Shown here piece after piece: positions 32,709-45,991 of a stretch of DNA of 64,000 bases. Positions within the stretch are counted from its first letter, which is position 1; each line of letters opens with the position of its first letter. Source of the DNA: Mytilisepta virgata (lineage: Eukaryota; Mollusca; Bivalvia; Mytilida; Mytilidae); contig CM051519.1 of the NCBI GenBank assembly GCA_028015205.1, forward strand, positions 44,985,979 through 45,049,978. Direction: 5' to 3'. The notes under the pieces were generated by a model. That model was not told the DNA's origin. It was given only the letters and a program-made list of their open reading frames with translations, and made no database searches. Position numbers and translations under genes: made by a program.

Positions 32709-33600
32709 TCCTTTTTCTTTATAAGAGTAAGACCATCTTATTGTGAGGTTTAGAATCTCATTAGACATCAGTCAGTATGAATGTAAAACGAATTTATTTA
32801 TATAGTTTACATGGTATAAGTATATGTGTAATATCAGTATGTATGAAAATCATAAGTTTATTAAACTTTTGTATTCGCATTAACAATCGCTATAGTTATT
32901 GTTTATGGATTCAACTACAAAAAATATAAAGCGTATGAATCATCTTGTAATAATATTATATCTGATGCTAAAAATGTATGTTTATTCGTGCTTCTACAAA
33001 ATTCTACTCCGACCCATATATTCTTTTTGGTATCCAAACGTCGGGGAAAGAGGGAAAATCCCAAAAGCAGTATTTGTGTTTGTTGATTTTTGTTTCCTTT
33101 GAATTTCACTTAAAAAGACGAAATCTGTGTGTTTTTTTATAAAATGATATGAAAACCTTTAGAATGATAATGAGCGGTCTGAATATTTTTTTCAGCATTA
33201 TTCATCTTTTCTTCTGTTGTCAAACATTGCAAGTGGAAATTACATGTATTATGTCTTGTATTAAAAGCATACATGTATTTAGAGTCTTCCCATTCCACTT
33301 GGAATTACATCTACAGTACTAAACGTTAAAAAATTAATGAATGGTGATATTAGAAAACACTTGAGGCATTATACCATTTTTCTGTTTTCGTTGTTTAAAT
33401 TTACTAAGAATACACGAAAGAATATGTTTGCAATCTTATTTTGCGTGTCGGAAAAAAGTTTGTTCATAAAATGTTGAGATGCTTGAAACTTCTGTAAAAT
33501 GCAATGATTGAATAAGTAACTAGTTAAACTTCCGTTTTTACTTTATATACATGTATAAATAAAATATTTTCTTCGAGTTTTCTTGTACAAATAAAAGTGA
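32709..33600 (+). other. Gene B 3' untranslated region (inferred)
   Basis: AT-rich sequence after the stop. Candidate AATAAA signals at 33558-33563 and 33590-33595, both before a T-rich stretch. End not proven. Confidence 0.4.
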
Positions 33601-34148
33601 TATTTTAACAGAGAACAGTTCTTACTTTATGGTGTGAATATGTGATCAGCTTATATTTCATAAGCTTTTCAAATGCAAGGATATGGAGTGCAGATTGCAA
33701 GTAAATGATGTTCACATATATATCCTAGTGGGAATAATGAATAAAAAATAACATCAAAAAGCAAGCTGAATTAACGTTTATATTGTATATTTTGTTATCA
33801 TTGATATTTTTATGAGTCCTTTCAATCAAGCTTACCAATTGTTTGGCAATTTCTATCTATGGCGAATAAGAAAGGCCAATACGAGGCTAATGTTTAGACA
33901 ACACTTGAACATAAAGACACAGTAAACGACGTTTTTGTGGTTGCTCTTCATTCGGAAAAATGGAGATAAAGTCTTCAAGTAAACAACGGGACCAAATCTG
34001 CACATTTTACAGTAAGACCAAAAACGTCCCCGGACTAAATTTCAACCTTCTGTTCGCCATTCCTGATAGAAACATAGATCTTTTCTGTTTAAATTACAAA
34101 TATTAATGCAAAGTTAACCATAAGAATTAAAATCTTCAACGTTTTAAG
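33601..34148. other. Spacer between genes B and C
   Basis: Nothing recognised. Confidence 0.5.
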
Positions 34149-34335
34149 GGGCCTCAGTGGCCGAGTGGTCTAGGTAGTTCGTCATGACTACTAATTATCA
34201 CTAGCCTGTCAACGCTGGGGTTGTGAGTTCTAATCTTAGTTCGAATCTCACCTGTGGCGGGGTGTGTTCGACTCCGATCTTAACTGACAAGGATTGCCTA
34301 CCGAAGGTCGGCGGTTCTCTCCGGATTCCTCCGGC
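34149..34335 (+). mobile_element. 3'-truncated tRNA-derived SINE
   Basis: tRNA-like head (ggccgagtggtctaggtag ... gttcgaatctcacc) and core (ggcggggtgtgttcgactcc ... cggcggttctctccgg), then an abrupt switch at tcctccggcca to a different repeat (tgtgagctattgcaatcactt). The GCGGCGGCCAG tail is missing. It carries a short insertion (ctaatcttagttcgaat) at the B box. Confidence 0.85.
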
Positions 34336-35404
34336 CATGTGAGCTATTGCAATCACTTGACGTCCGTCGTCCGCCGTAAACCTTTAAAAATCCTCTCCTC
34401 TGAAAGCAACCGACGAATTAGGACCAAACTTTGGTAGAATGGTCCTTGGGTGGCCCTCTTCCAAAGGAATGTCCGGCATTCCCGACTTCCAACCGACACG
34501 GCGGCTATTACTAAAAGAGAAAATAAGGGTGGATGAATTGCAAATATCTTCTATGAAACTACATGGCCAAATGGGTCCAGACTATGCAGTAATGGTCCTT
34601 ACGAGGTTCTTTTTCAGAACTATGTCCGATAACCCGATCTGTTAACCAAGATTGCCGCCACTGCCGAACTTAGTTTAACATAGGACCCTATGGGAGAATT
34701 TATTTGCCAATTTTCTCGTCTGAAACCACTGAGCCAATTAAAACTAGACGTGGTAGCAATGGTCCTTAGATGGTCCTCTTTCAGAATTGAGTCTGATGAC
34801 CCGGACTGTCAACCAAGATGGCCGCCACAGCCGAACTAAGTTTAACGGAAGACCCTTTGCGAAAATTCACTGAAAAATCTTCTTGCCTGAAACCACTTGA
34901 CCAACTGGAACCAGACTTGGCAGTAATGGCCTTAGATGGTTGTCTTTCAGAATATTGTCCGATGACCCCAGTTTAACTCCGATGCACTTAGTTTAACATA
35001 AGAAATTTTGGGAAAATTCATTTAAAAATCTTCTTGTCTGAAACTACTGAGCCAATTAGAACTAGAATGGGTAGCAATGGCCCTTAGGTGATCCTCTTTC
35101 AGAATTGTGTCCGATGACCCAGACAGTGAACCAAGAATACTACCACATCCGAACTTAGTCGAACACAGAGCCGTGTGGAAAAAATCATTTAAATTTTTTA
35201 TTGGTCTGAAACCACTTGACGAATTTAAACCTGACTGGGCACCAATGATCCTTAGATTGTTCTCTTTTAAAAGTTTTACATACATTGTAGGACCGTATGG
35301 GAAAACTAGCCAAATTGACTACTACACTTAAATTTTAGTCCTGCTCTAGGTGAACAATGCAAGTTAAATCCAAGTGAGCGATATAGGCTCTTGAGGGCCT
35401 CTAG
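34336..35404 (+). repeat. Minisatellite-type element upstream of gene C
   Basis: Starts gtgagctattgcaatcacttgacgtccgtcgtc. Six diverged units of about 150-168 bp are marked by ggtccttagatggtcctc near 34440, 34592, 34760, 34926, 35076 and 35244, each with tctgaaaccactgagccaatta and gtccgatgaccc. Ends in the hairpin aggctcttgagggcct followed by CTAG|T, Helitron-like. Open frames in it (34439-34645, 35107-35331) are not supported as genes. Confidence 0.65.
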
Positions 35405-35712
35405 TTCTATATTAATACCTCTTTTCTACATCTTCTTAATTTGTTTATCACCTTCGTATGTATCCATTTAAATTGAGTATTCACGTGTACATAGGTAAAC
35501 TGCTTCTATAATTGATCAATTTAACCATGCGTTTCAAAAGAAATATTCCGGGTATAATGACATAGATTTGTCGATACACGAAGATCGATAAAATATCCTT
35601 TATTATATAATATATATAACAATAATGATATTATTGGGGACATATTAATTTCTAGTGATTAGGAGAGTGGATTTACCGAATATCAAACACTATTTATATA
35701 AGTGATTTCAAC

Positions 35713-35761
35713 ATGAAGGTTTCTACACTGCGGTCGGAGTTTTTATTGTCATTTTTAACTT
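35713..35761 (+). CDS. PLXDC: Gene C exon 1: start codon and signal peptide
   Basis: 49 bases: MKVSTLRSEFLLSFLT plus one base, donor gtaagt. Same phase as gene B exon 1. A tattatataa sequence about 110 bases upstream is a weak TATA candidate. Confidence 0.85.
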
Positions 35762-38700
35762 GTAAGTAGTTGGTTTTAAAATAGTCATAGCTTTGTTAAA
35801 AATATTGTGTTTTTGATTTGTTTATCATATTTTTTGGTGTATTCGGAATTATGTAATTTGACTGTCAATGACCGTATAATTATTCATTTAACAGCGAGTA
35901 CAATTAGCTATCGGAGACTGTATGTCAATTTCAGGTAAAATTTATGTAATTATTGAAATCATGATTAAATGGCCCGGAACAAATTGCTGGAAAATCCAAA
36001 ATAATACATTATTCGTTATGAAAAGAAATTAAAGAACCCCACTCTCTGGTCGTGTAGTACAACAACAAAATATATATCGATAAATAGTTTAATATATAAC
36101 TCTTGTCCTGTAATGCGTGAATGTATTGATGTTAAGAATATATTGATATTTGTGTAACTACAACAGCAATTATAAAAGAAAGCTACTATCTTTTAGGAAC
36201 ACACAGGTACAATTATTGATCTGTTTCATCAATATAAAATAATATTACAATAAAATTAGAGATCCTTCACTTTAGTGAAATAATAAAATACCTACATTGT
36301 ATAGACATCTAGTCATGGTTGAAGAATAAATACACTATTATACATGTCTATTTATTGAAAGTCACTATTTCGTATTTACATAGCCATGAATTGATTGTAT
36401 ACATAACCGTCATGATGTTAGTTGATTGTTTTGATTTAGACATTATCCTCCAGCTAGCAAGTTGCACGTTATTCTCAAACTGAATGAAATCAATGCATAT
36501 AAACAGCTTATTCGGTCGGGCAGTTATTCTGAACAGATTGTTTATCTGTTTGACCAAGGATTTATTAACGGGTTAACAAGATAAATACTATATACACTGA
36601 AATAGATTATATGTATACTTTTGAATTTTTCGGGGAAAGGCGGTAGAGACACCAGTTTTTCGTTGACCTTTGACTTCGAATGTTACATGTATTAATTTGT
36701 TGCCTCATGGTCTCATTCATACCGCCCTCTTTTAATTTTTTACATTGCAAAGGCATGTAAGAAAACTGAATAGCATCCGGAAGAGGAGGGAGATAACCAC
36801 TGATATTTTTTAATCAACAAAAAGCATCAAATCATTACATATTAAAAAAATGAAACTAAATTGTTTAGATTAAATAATACAATCCATAAATACATTCAAG
36901 CCATTTATTTTGTATTTATTTTTTCCTTCGTTATCAAAGACGGTGACTGGATTCAATTTTGATATAAAGAGTCATAGAGACACCGAGATCAAACATTATA
37001 CTTGACTGATTTGTAAGAGTATGACATTACAGCGTCAAAATACCCGGTTGTAACCATATTTAGTGATTGGTTTCCCTATTTACGCTATCATTAAAATAAC
37101 CAATGATTAATCGTTCCAATAAACAATAGTCTTTGTTCTGATTCTATTCATTTTACTTCCTAGTTTTTGTCACGTTTCTTGGTACAAATCGGCGAACCGT
37201 TTTATGTATATTTATTCATTTGAAAAGATTTTACATTGATATATATATTGCACTTTAATGGGATGACAATTTGTCATGAAATCAAATACTTAAATGTACA
37301 GACTTAATGTAATTTCATTTCAGAGAACCATATTTTCATATTTTCAAAAGTTGTTAACCTGGCATTATTAAAAATTAGGCAATTAGTTAGGTAGCCAAAT
37401 GTTAAACAAAGATATAATTTAATTATAATAAAATTATTTATTGAAACCGTCTTGCTTGAAATCTCCTTTCAGAATGCTTGAAAAAGTCGCCTGTATAATT
37501 CACGATGATTTCTCAGTTACAGTTAAATTTCGGATGTAGCCAATCGTAACCGAAAAATCTTTTGTCAATCTTCTTCCTACAAATTTAAATCGTGAAATAC
37601 TAAGTATAAACAACTTTGCATGATAATTTATACTAACGGTAATGTTATCCATATTGCTTTTGACATTCACCCCGAAACTGGTTTTCGATTTAGGTACACG
37701 TATACATGTATGTAAATATTACAGTAAAGTCTTGCGAAATAAGTCCCAGTGGAACAAATGTTATAATCCTTTTAATCCCTGTACAAGATCTATTTTTCTC
37801 CTTACTACCTGTTTCAAGATGAAGGAGTAGGGCCATTTTCAACTGATTTTTTATCCACTTCTGTGGCAATTTTCTAAACTTCCGAATAATCTTGTGGTTT
37901 TTTTTTTTAATTTATCGGGACATAACCTTTATACATGTCATCTTAAGATTTGCTAATAATGACTATCAAATTAGTTACTATTAAAAAAACCTATATAGCG
38001 ATCATTTTAAGAGACAATATTAACACATATTTGCCATTTTGTGGTCTTTAAGCTCGTTGTTCAACATAAAGGACACTCAGAATCAAAACCTACTTTTTGA
38101 TATATGTAGATTTATTCCCTTTCATTTGTTAAAAAATTGTTTTGCCCAAAAATCATTCAAAATGCATGACAAATGTCTAAAACGGCCACTACCCACGACC
38201 TTTACAGATAGAAAATATGAACCTATTAAGTTATTAATATTTAGCATTAAATTGCAGTTGTACAAATACATCATATACCATTGTTTACGATACAAAATGG
38301 TAAATATTTATAATTTTTAAGTTATCAGTTATGAATGAAAGAAATGCAGGGCCCTATTCCTTAATACGTTGAGCCTAGTTAGCATCTAATGTTTTTATAC
38401 CTTTGAAACAATATTTTTGTTACGTGGATGTATCTACCATATTTCGAATACAGTTCTGTTAGTGGTCAGCGACGGCTTGAAAACCAAGATGTTGTGAACC
38501 TTGTTCATGGCATAGGGGTTCAAATTGTTTCTTTCCTTTCGTGTTGGAAGTAATTGGTTCTCTAATTGCAAACAATTCTGAAAAGAATTCAACATAACAA
38601 GTTAATACATCTACTCTGTAGTCATTGATGCTGAAAGAAAACGATTTGGTTTGGTTGGTTTAGTTGGGGTTTTACGCCGTTTACAGCACATTTGGCTATT

Positions 38701-41700
38701 TCGCGGCGGCCAGGTTTTATGGGTGGAGGAAGTACTTGGAGAGAACCACCGACCTTCGGTAGGAAAATTTAAAACGATATGGAATTTTCAGTTTGTAAAT
38801 TTAGGAAGCTCAACTCCGAATGGCAAATTTGACCTTACTGGAATTTTAGCTATTTTGTTTAGTAGGACCATTTGATTCTATTGCTTACAATATATTGATT
38901 ATTAGCTTTGACCTTTCAAATGTTTGGTCAGGAGCGTATGAAGCTTCTGTAAGCCATAATTGTGCACTGTACATGTTTCAAATTTAATTTTTATAACACT
39001 TACAAAACGATCACAACTGTAATACACTTCTAGTCACTTACTTTTTTCTACCGGTTTCAGGACAACTACTTGTGGGTATATAAATATTCATGTATGCTGT
39101 ATGTTAAACTGATTGTTTGACGATCATGACATATACATTGTACTTATAGTGTTTGGAATAACGTTTTTGTTTTAGTTTATGTTTGTTGTGGTTCAAATAC
39201 GTTCGATGAAGATTCAATAGCTGGTGTTATATATAGAGAGCATAGACTGTTTAAAAGATCGGTAAATGTATCTGAAATGACAACAGTTAACGATTCTGAT
39301 ACTATGGATACGACAGAAAGAACGATAACTTCTACTCTTCAACCGGATGACACTACTACGCCTGCGCCGGAAATTACAACTGTTACAGCAATGCCCACAA
39401 CAAAAGCGCTGGAAACTACGTCTCAAACAACAGCAGCTGGCTTGACTACTGTCACTGCCGAACCAACAAACACAACAACGGTATATTAAAATTTCAATAC
39501 AATAAGAACATAAAATATCTGGCTGGACAATGTCCATGGTACGTTTTTCCTTCTTCAAAAATTACATTTCAACCAATTAACTAAATGAAATTTATTATCA
39601 TGTCATTTCTATAATATGTCTTATAAGTTGTGAATTAAAATAAAAAATCAGATAGTTTTGATTACCTTCATTTATTCTATTTAAATATTCCTTAAAATAT
39701 TAAAAAAATTTGGTATTTCATTTATTTTATTACAGGTTATAGATCACCATACGTACTATAAGTCTAGAAGGTTCTATGATCCGGAAGGCTTATATTGGAA
39801 TGATATGAGTGGTCACACAAGGCACACGCTTTCAAATGACAAACATCTTGTTTATTCGGTGGGTATTTAGATTTTTCACAATGTCGACCTATTTAGTGAT
39901 ACATTCTAGTATACATGGGACTGCTCACTGACTTTCGTTTAATATATCAACAGTATACGACCAGCCTTAGCCTTAGTCTCAACAGTATACGACCAGAAAC
40001 TATGAGAATCTTAAAACCTTAGCTAGTTAGAACATTTTGACTCTCTTTGATAAATTACGTACCGTCCAACCAATTTGAACATTCTCTGGCTAGCGGTCAC
40101 CTTGTTGGCAATCAATGATTTCATGAAGGTCTTTGTTGAACAAATTTGAAAACCCAGAAGTAGTCAAGATTAAGTATATAGGTACAGTCTTTATACGACA
40201 TCATCTTAAAAGCCTAATAAGTTTAAGATCATTAAGATTATATGATATTAGAATTCATACTTTGTCGTGTTATATATTATACTTTTTTTTTTAAAGACAT
40301 TCAACCTGGCCGAGTGGTCTAGGTAGTTCGTCATGACTACTACTGATCACTAGCCTGTCAACGCTGGGGTTGTGAGTTCGAATCTCACCTGTGTCGGGGT
40401 GTGTTCGACTCCGATCTTAATTGACAAGGATTGCCAATTTTCCTACCGAAGGTCGGTGGTTCTCTCCGGGTACTCCGGCTTCCTCCGCCAATTATAACTG
40501 GCCGCCGCGAAATGGCCAAAATGTGCTGAAAACGGCGTTAAACCCCAACAAAACAAACAATAAAGACATTTAAAGTTAAGAGGTACAAAATTAAATTCGA
40601 AGATTCTATAGCTTGGGACAAGGTGGTTTTACATTTTATAAAAAAAAATCATTTCATAAATTAATTGATTGATGATTTTCGATAAGTACGAACAAAAGAA
40701 GTTACTTTGAGCATTTATAAGTAATTATGCTATTGTTCCTTATAAAACAGTCGTGCGCCACACATTTCGGTACTTTAAATTTCATTTAACATATTTAATG
40801 TATTGAAATGTATATTATGTAAATAAGTAGACTGAAATATCACGATTTAACCTTTAAATAACAAGGACATAAAATTTACCATCAAATGTTCTGAATTTAA
40901 ACAGAATTAGATATTATATAAATTCATGGTCCAATACTTAAGTATTACTTTTGTGTTGCAGGAAGTGAAACGGGAGGCAATTACTCATTTAACAACCAAT
41001 GACATTTGAGTATTGATTCGTTTCTTCAAAACAAAAAGTAGTCTATATTTCTTTTAAAAATCTTGTCTGACCTCAGCGTTCAATTAATCTGCGCATGTGT
41101 TTGTAAAAAAAAATATTATTATCACATGCTTTAAACCACATGAATATATTCGGATCTCTCTAACTTTACGTAGCTACTTAATAAATAAAAATAAGTTATC
41201 GATATATAAGCTTGTATGTTAAGATATATATATATAAAGCATTAAGTGGGAGTACCATCATATTTTTAAAATTGAATTATTGTTTACTGATTTCTCTGCT
41301 GACCGAAAAAATATCTACGTACTTTTTTTATATTTTTTTTTTCAGTTTGTGTCGATGTCTTTCGAGTTTCCGTTTTATGGTCATCCAATTAACCGATTTG
41401 CTATCACACCATTAGGTTGGTAATTTTAATTTTAGAATGTTACTATTTTCTTTTTTTACATTTATGTCCAGGAATCCACTTTTCTGATTGTGTCGCCTGC
41501 GGAACGCATGGTTGACACATAGGGATCACTATCTGTCGTCTTGAGTCTTGCGTCGTCACACTTTTCTTCTATCCTCAACTACTCGTAAACCGCTCAAAGG
41601 AATTTGATGAAACTTTCTCTTGCATTAATCTTAATGCACAGGTGTGCATATATATTTAATGTTTAGAAAATCTTTAATTTTTCTTTTTGTAAAAATTAAC

Positions 41701-44621
41701 ATTTTTGCAAAAAAAGGGGGGGGGGGGTCAAAACTTCTATCCTCAACTACTCCATAACCGCTCAAAGGAATTTGATGAAAGTTTCTCTGTGCATTAACCT
41801 TAATGCACAGGTGGGCATATATATTTTATTTTTAGAAAATTTTAATATTTTTTTGTAAAGGGGGCGGGGGTCATGAAACTTTCTCTGTGCATTAACCTTA
41901 ATGCACAGGTGTGCATATATATTTCATTTTTAGAAAATTAAAAAAAAATTTTTGTAAAAATTGACATTTTTGCAAAAAAAGGGGGGGTCAAAACTTCTAT
42001 TCTCAACTACTCCATAAGCGCCCAAAGGAATTTGATGAAACTTTCTCTGTGCATTACAGGTGTGCATATATATTTCATTTTGAGAAAATTTTATTTTTTT
42101 TGGTTGTAAAAATTAAAATTTTTGCAAAAAAGGGGGGGGGTCAAAACTTCTATCCTCAATTACTCCATAATTGCTCAAAGGAATTTGATAAAACTTTATC
42201 TGTGCATTAACATTAATGCACAGGTGTGCATATATATTTCATTTTTAGAAAATTTTATTTTTTTTTTTTAATTGACATTTTTGAAAAAAAGAAGGGGTCA
42301 AAACTTCTATCCTCAACTACCCCATAACCGCTCAAAGCAATTTATTGAAACTTTCTCTGTGCATTAACCTTAATGCAAAGGTGTGCATATATTATATTTC
42401 ATTTTTACAAAATTTTAATATCTTTTGTAAAAATTGACGTCCGCTGGCGACACATGTCTTCCTTGGAAGACTCACACATTTTTATAGAAATAAGCAGTCA
42501 CGATATTTAATTTTTTGGCTAAATAAGAAATTCAAAATAGATTACTTGCAAAGGAAACTGGTGACAGATGACAGTAATACTAGCATATTCCTGTTGACAT
42601 ATAGATATAATTTTATGACCTTAACACCCTTCTAGGCATAAGTCTAGTTCTAATAAGACTTAAATTTCTTCGCGTTCCTTGTTTGGCTAAAGTCAATTTA
42701 GCATGCATATACATACTAACAAGTATTCCGTGTAAAAGTTAAAACCCTGGATTATTTATTATTCCATTATAACAATTTTGTGTACATGTATCTAGATTCT
42801 TCTCGACGTACATGTGTATTGCTTGAACCTCTGGAAAAAAACTCTGAACACACATTGACATCTCCTAACTACATGTATCTTTATAAAAGTAAATATCACA
42901 ATTAAAACTGTAGAACCAGTTATGATGCCTGAAAATAATACAATTTGGGTTCCGTGTTTGGACTAGTGGAAAGTGATAAAAATTTCTCTTATTGCACATC
43001 TATGAACTACGTACATGTACAATCATATACAAAAAATAAAATCACAACTCAAAACGAAGGAGTTCCAGGAACAAGCCTGCAATGAGATTCAGACCCATTT
43101 TTGTCCCTGATTTTAACTGATGGAAAAAAGTTAAACTTTCGGAACAGGATTTAAAGTCCAAACCAAAAAATATAATGGGAGTTGCTGCAATATATAGCAA
43201 ATAAGTTTTTAAGATGTAGTGGTTAGCGCGTCGGACTACGAAGCCACAGGTCCCTGGTTCGATTCCGGTTGGGGATGAAAATTTCAGGGATCAAATTTGC
43301 GACGCCCTATCGACCCCATTTGTGAGGATGGTCTCGATAAACGATGCTAGTCCGTCGGATTGGGACGAAAAAATGGCTTTCCCTAAAGATTAGGCTAAAA
43401 TACCGCTACAGGGGCCGCTCTCGCACCCGCCAAGTGGAGATGGATTAGCATAAGTTGGCATAACTTGTTTCCCAATCCACTATAACTAAATATGTTTAAA
43501 GAAATAAGATTTAGACTCCGTTTGGCCGCTTATTTGGACCTCTTAGCCAATACAAAAATCTAAATATCTTATTGCGCGTTTACTGATGAAAAATGCATTT
43601 TTATTTACTTGATATTATTCGGACTGTGATTAGGTTTTAATCTTTGTTCTCTTCAGTGTCCAATATTTAATATTTTTATTTAGCGTCTCCTATTTCGTGT
43701 GATTTTTTTTATTGTAATATATCTAAACTATAAAAAATATATTTTAACCTTAAATGGTAAATAAAATTCTTTTCAAAATATGTCCAATTGAAATAGTATA
43801 TAATTGTACCTTCTCAGATCTTAATAGCATACAGCCAATAAAATGATTGAGCACCAGTCAAATCGAATAATCTAATTCCTTTATGGCCACTGCTTCATTT
43901 AAAAGACATGTAATTTGTTTCATATAAGAACTGTAATTAGTATGCCCCAACTACCTGACTAATCATGACTTAGTATTTTTAACTAAGAACAAATGAGTTA
44001 TACATGTCACTGGGTACTGCAGAAATTTTTCATTGTACACTTAATTTTTTTGATTAATTATGAGAAGAAAGTTGTTATGAAAAAAGAATCAAGAAGATGC
44101 CTTTTAGAACTAAGAAATTTAATTTTCATAAGGGAGTAGTCTTTTGATTTTTATGGGGGAGGGGGGGGGGGGGCTAGGGTTAAAAAATGAAATAAAAAGA
44201 CAGGACCAAGATTTTGGCAAAATAAAAGGACAGGATCAATTTAGGTGTGAAAAAATTGCAGGGCCTGTGTCTGTCTGGAAATTTTTTGGTTTCAACGAAA
44301 ATGAAAATTTAGGCCGCAATAGCGTTCGAATAAAAAATCAGGACCAAAATTTCGACGAAAAGAAAGGCGAGACCAAACATTTGATCCTAGCCCCCCCCCC
44401 CCCTAATCCCCCCCCTCAATAAAGATCAAGCTGGTTGCTGTCCTTTTGATTTGAAGTTGATAGGTAAGGGTCAATGAAGGAATTTAAAAACATCCAAGCT
44501 CCAAAATATGTATTACCCGGTATCAAATAGCGGAACATTATGAAACAAACTAATGCGTGTTCATGGTCATAATTATTGAGAAAAAAATTTGCGGGATACG
44601 AGATCATTATTTTAACACCAA

Positions 44622-44655
<34 letters not shown>

Positions 44656-45944
44656 TCAAAGGGTATAATTGCTCCCTGTATGGTTTAATGAACAGGAACA
44701 AAAAATGCTTTACTAATCAAAGAGGAAAGGAAAAATTTGATTTTTCCGGGAAGACGATGCAAAAATATCTTTGTACTCGATAATGAATTGGTTATTTTCC
44801 AATTCAGTAATGATCATCGTACATTTCATTACAATTACAATATTATTTTGCTTCAGTTAAAAGATCAATTACTTATACATGTATAATAAATGATGTTACA
44901 TCATCATACTTTATTTCATAAATCCAAATAAATTAGATAAAAACTGCTTGGGTAAAATTAAATTAATGCAATATCTAGCAGATGCATTTTTTGTTGCCTG
45001 GATGACTGAAACGTCAAACTACGATGTTATGTTTAAGTGCCTGAATACTCGTTCTGCTGTTTTCCTGTTTAAATCTAGATGATAAACGATCGCTGAGCTG
45101 TAGAATGGGCTAAAGGTAAAGAAAACAAAACATAAAATGTCCAAAACATATAAAAATAACAATAAAAAAGTAAAAGGCCCAAAATTTCTGCTTATTTTGT
45201 ATAAGTGCTTTTTCGCAACATTTTTATTATTTATTTATTTATTTATTTCTTGTTCTGTTTAACTTTGCTTTGATTTTTAGGGTAACATTTTATAATGACG
45301 GATAATAAATTCAATAAAAAAAGAAATCCACATAGTTGATTTTGTAAACATTCAGGAGAGCACCAAAATGTAATTAAACATGAAATATCTGGTAACATAT
45401 ACGTTTATTTCTATTTTAAGGATTTTTGTACATGAGTTCCTTTGTACATCCAGACCTTGACTTCGCCTACACACACTACATTGCACCACTGATGGCAAAC
45501 TTTGATACAATTGGAAACTACTCAGATATTTTATATAAAGATGATGGTATGTAAAATTATTTTGGACTTGATTAATAAGTTTTATACCTTTTCTAAGGAT
45601 AAAAAGGAACAAACATATCAGAATAGGGAAAGATTTTATACGTATTTTATGTTGCAATTTTAGGGATATTTGAAATAATAATTCAATTATTAGAATGTAT
45701 ATGCGTTCAATATAAATTTCAACAGGATCTCAGTGTTCGAGCGTCCAAAAAAGTCGAATTTTAAGTTTAAATAATAACCCACAAAGATGATGGACAAATC
45801 CACATCCAAAGCAGCTTAGTTATTTTAATTTCGAAATTGTTACCAAAAATATTTAATACCAAAACACCATGTATCATGTTACGTTTTTATGTATATGATG
45901 GCAGGAGTTTCCCGAACATTTCTCAGTGCTGTATCAAATTCAAG

Positions 45945-45991
<47 letters not shown>

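Noticed and set aside
34439..35331. Frames of 68 and 74 codons upstream of gene C
   Set aside because: They fall inside the six-unit tandem repeat and do not match each other as repeated domains.
39214..39558. Minus-strand Cys/Ser-rich open frame
   Set aside because: Shadow of gene C exon 2; no motifs and it runs across the exon border.
41566..42430. CRISPR-like array
   Set aside because: Units of 153-168 bp are homologous throughout, with no unique spacers, in a eukaryotic intron; it is a minisatellite.
43213..43280. Functional tRNA-Arg gene
   Set aside because: The A and B boxes are good but the acceptor stem does not pair and the sequence continues into a SINE body.
44144..44422. 92-codon frame beginning MIFMGEGGGG and ending in prolines
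   Set aside because: Lies within the poly-G/poly-C MITE; the homologous copy at 51217 does not keep the frame.
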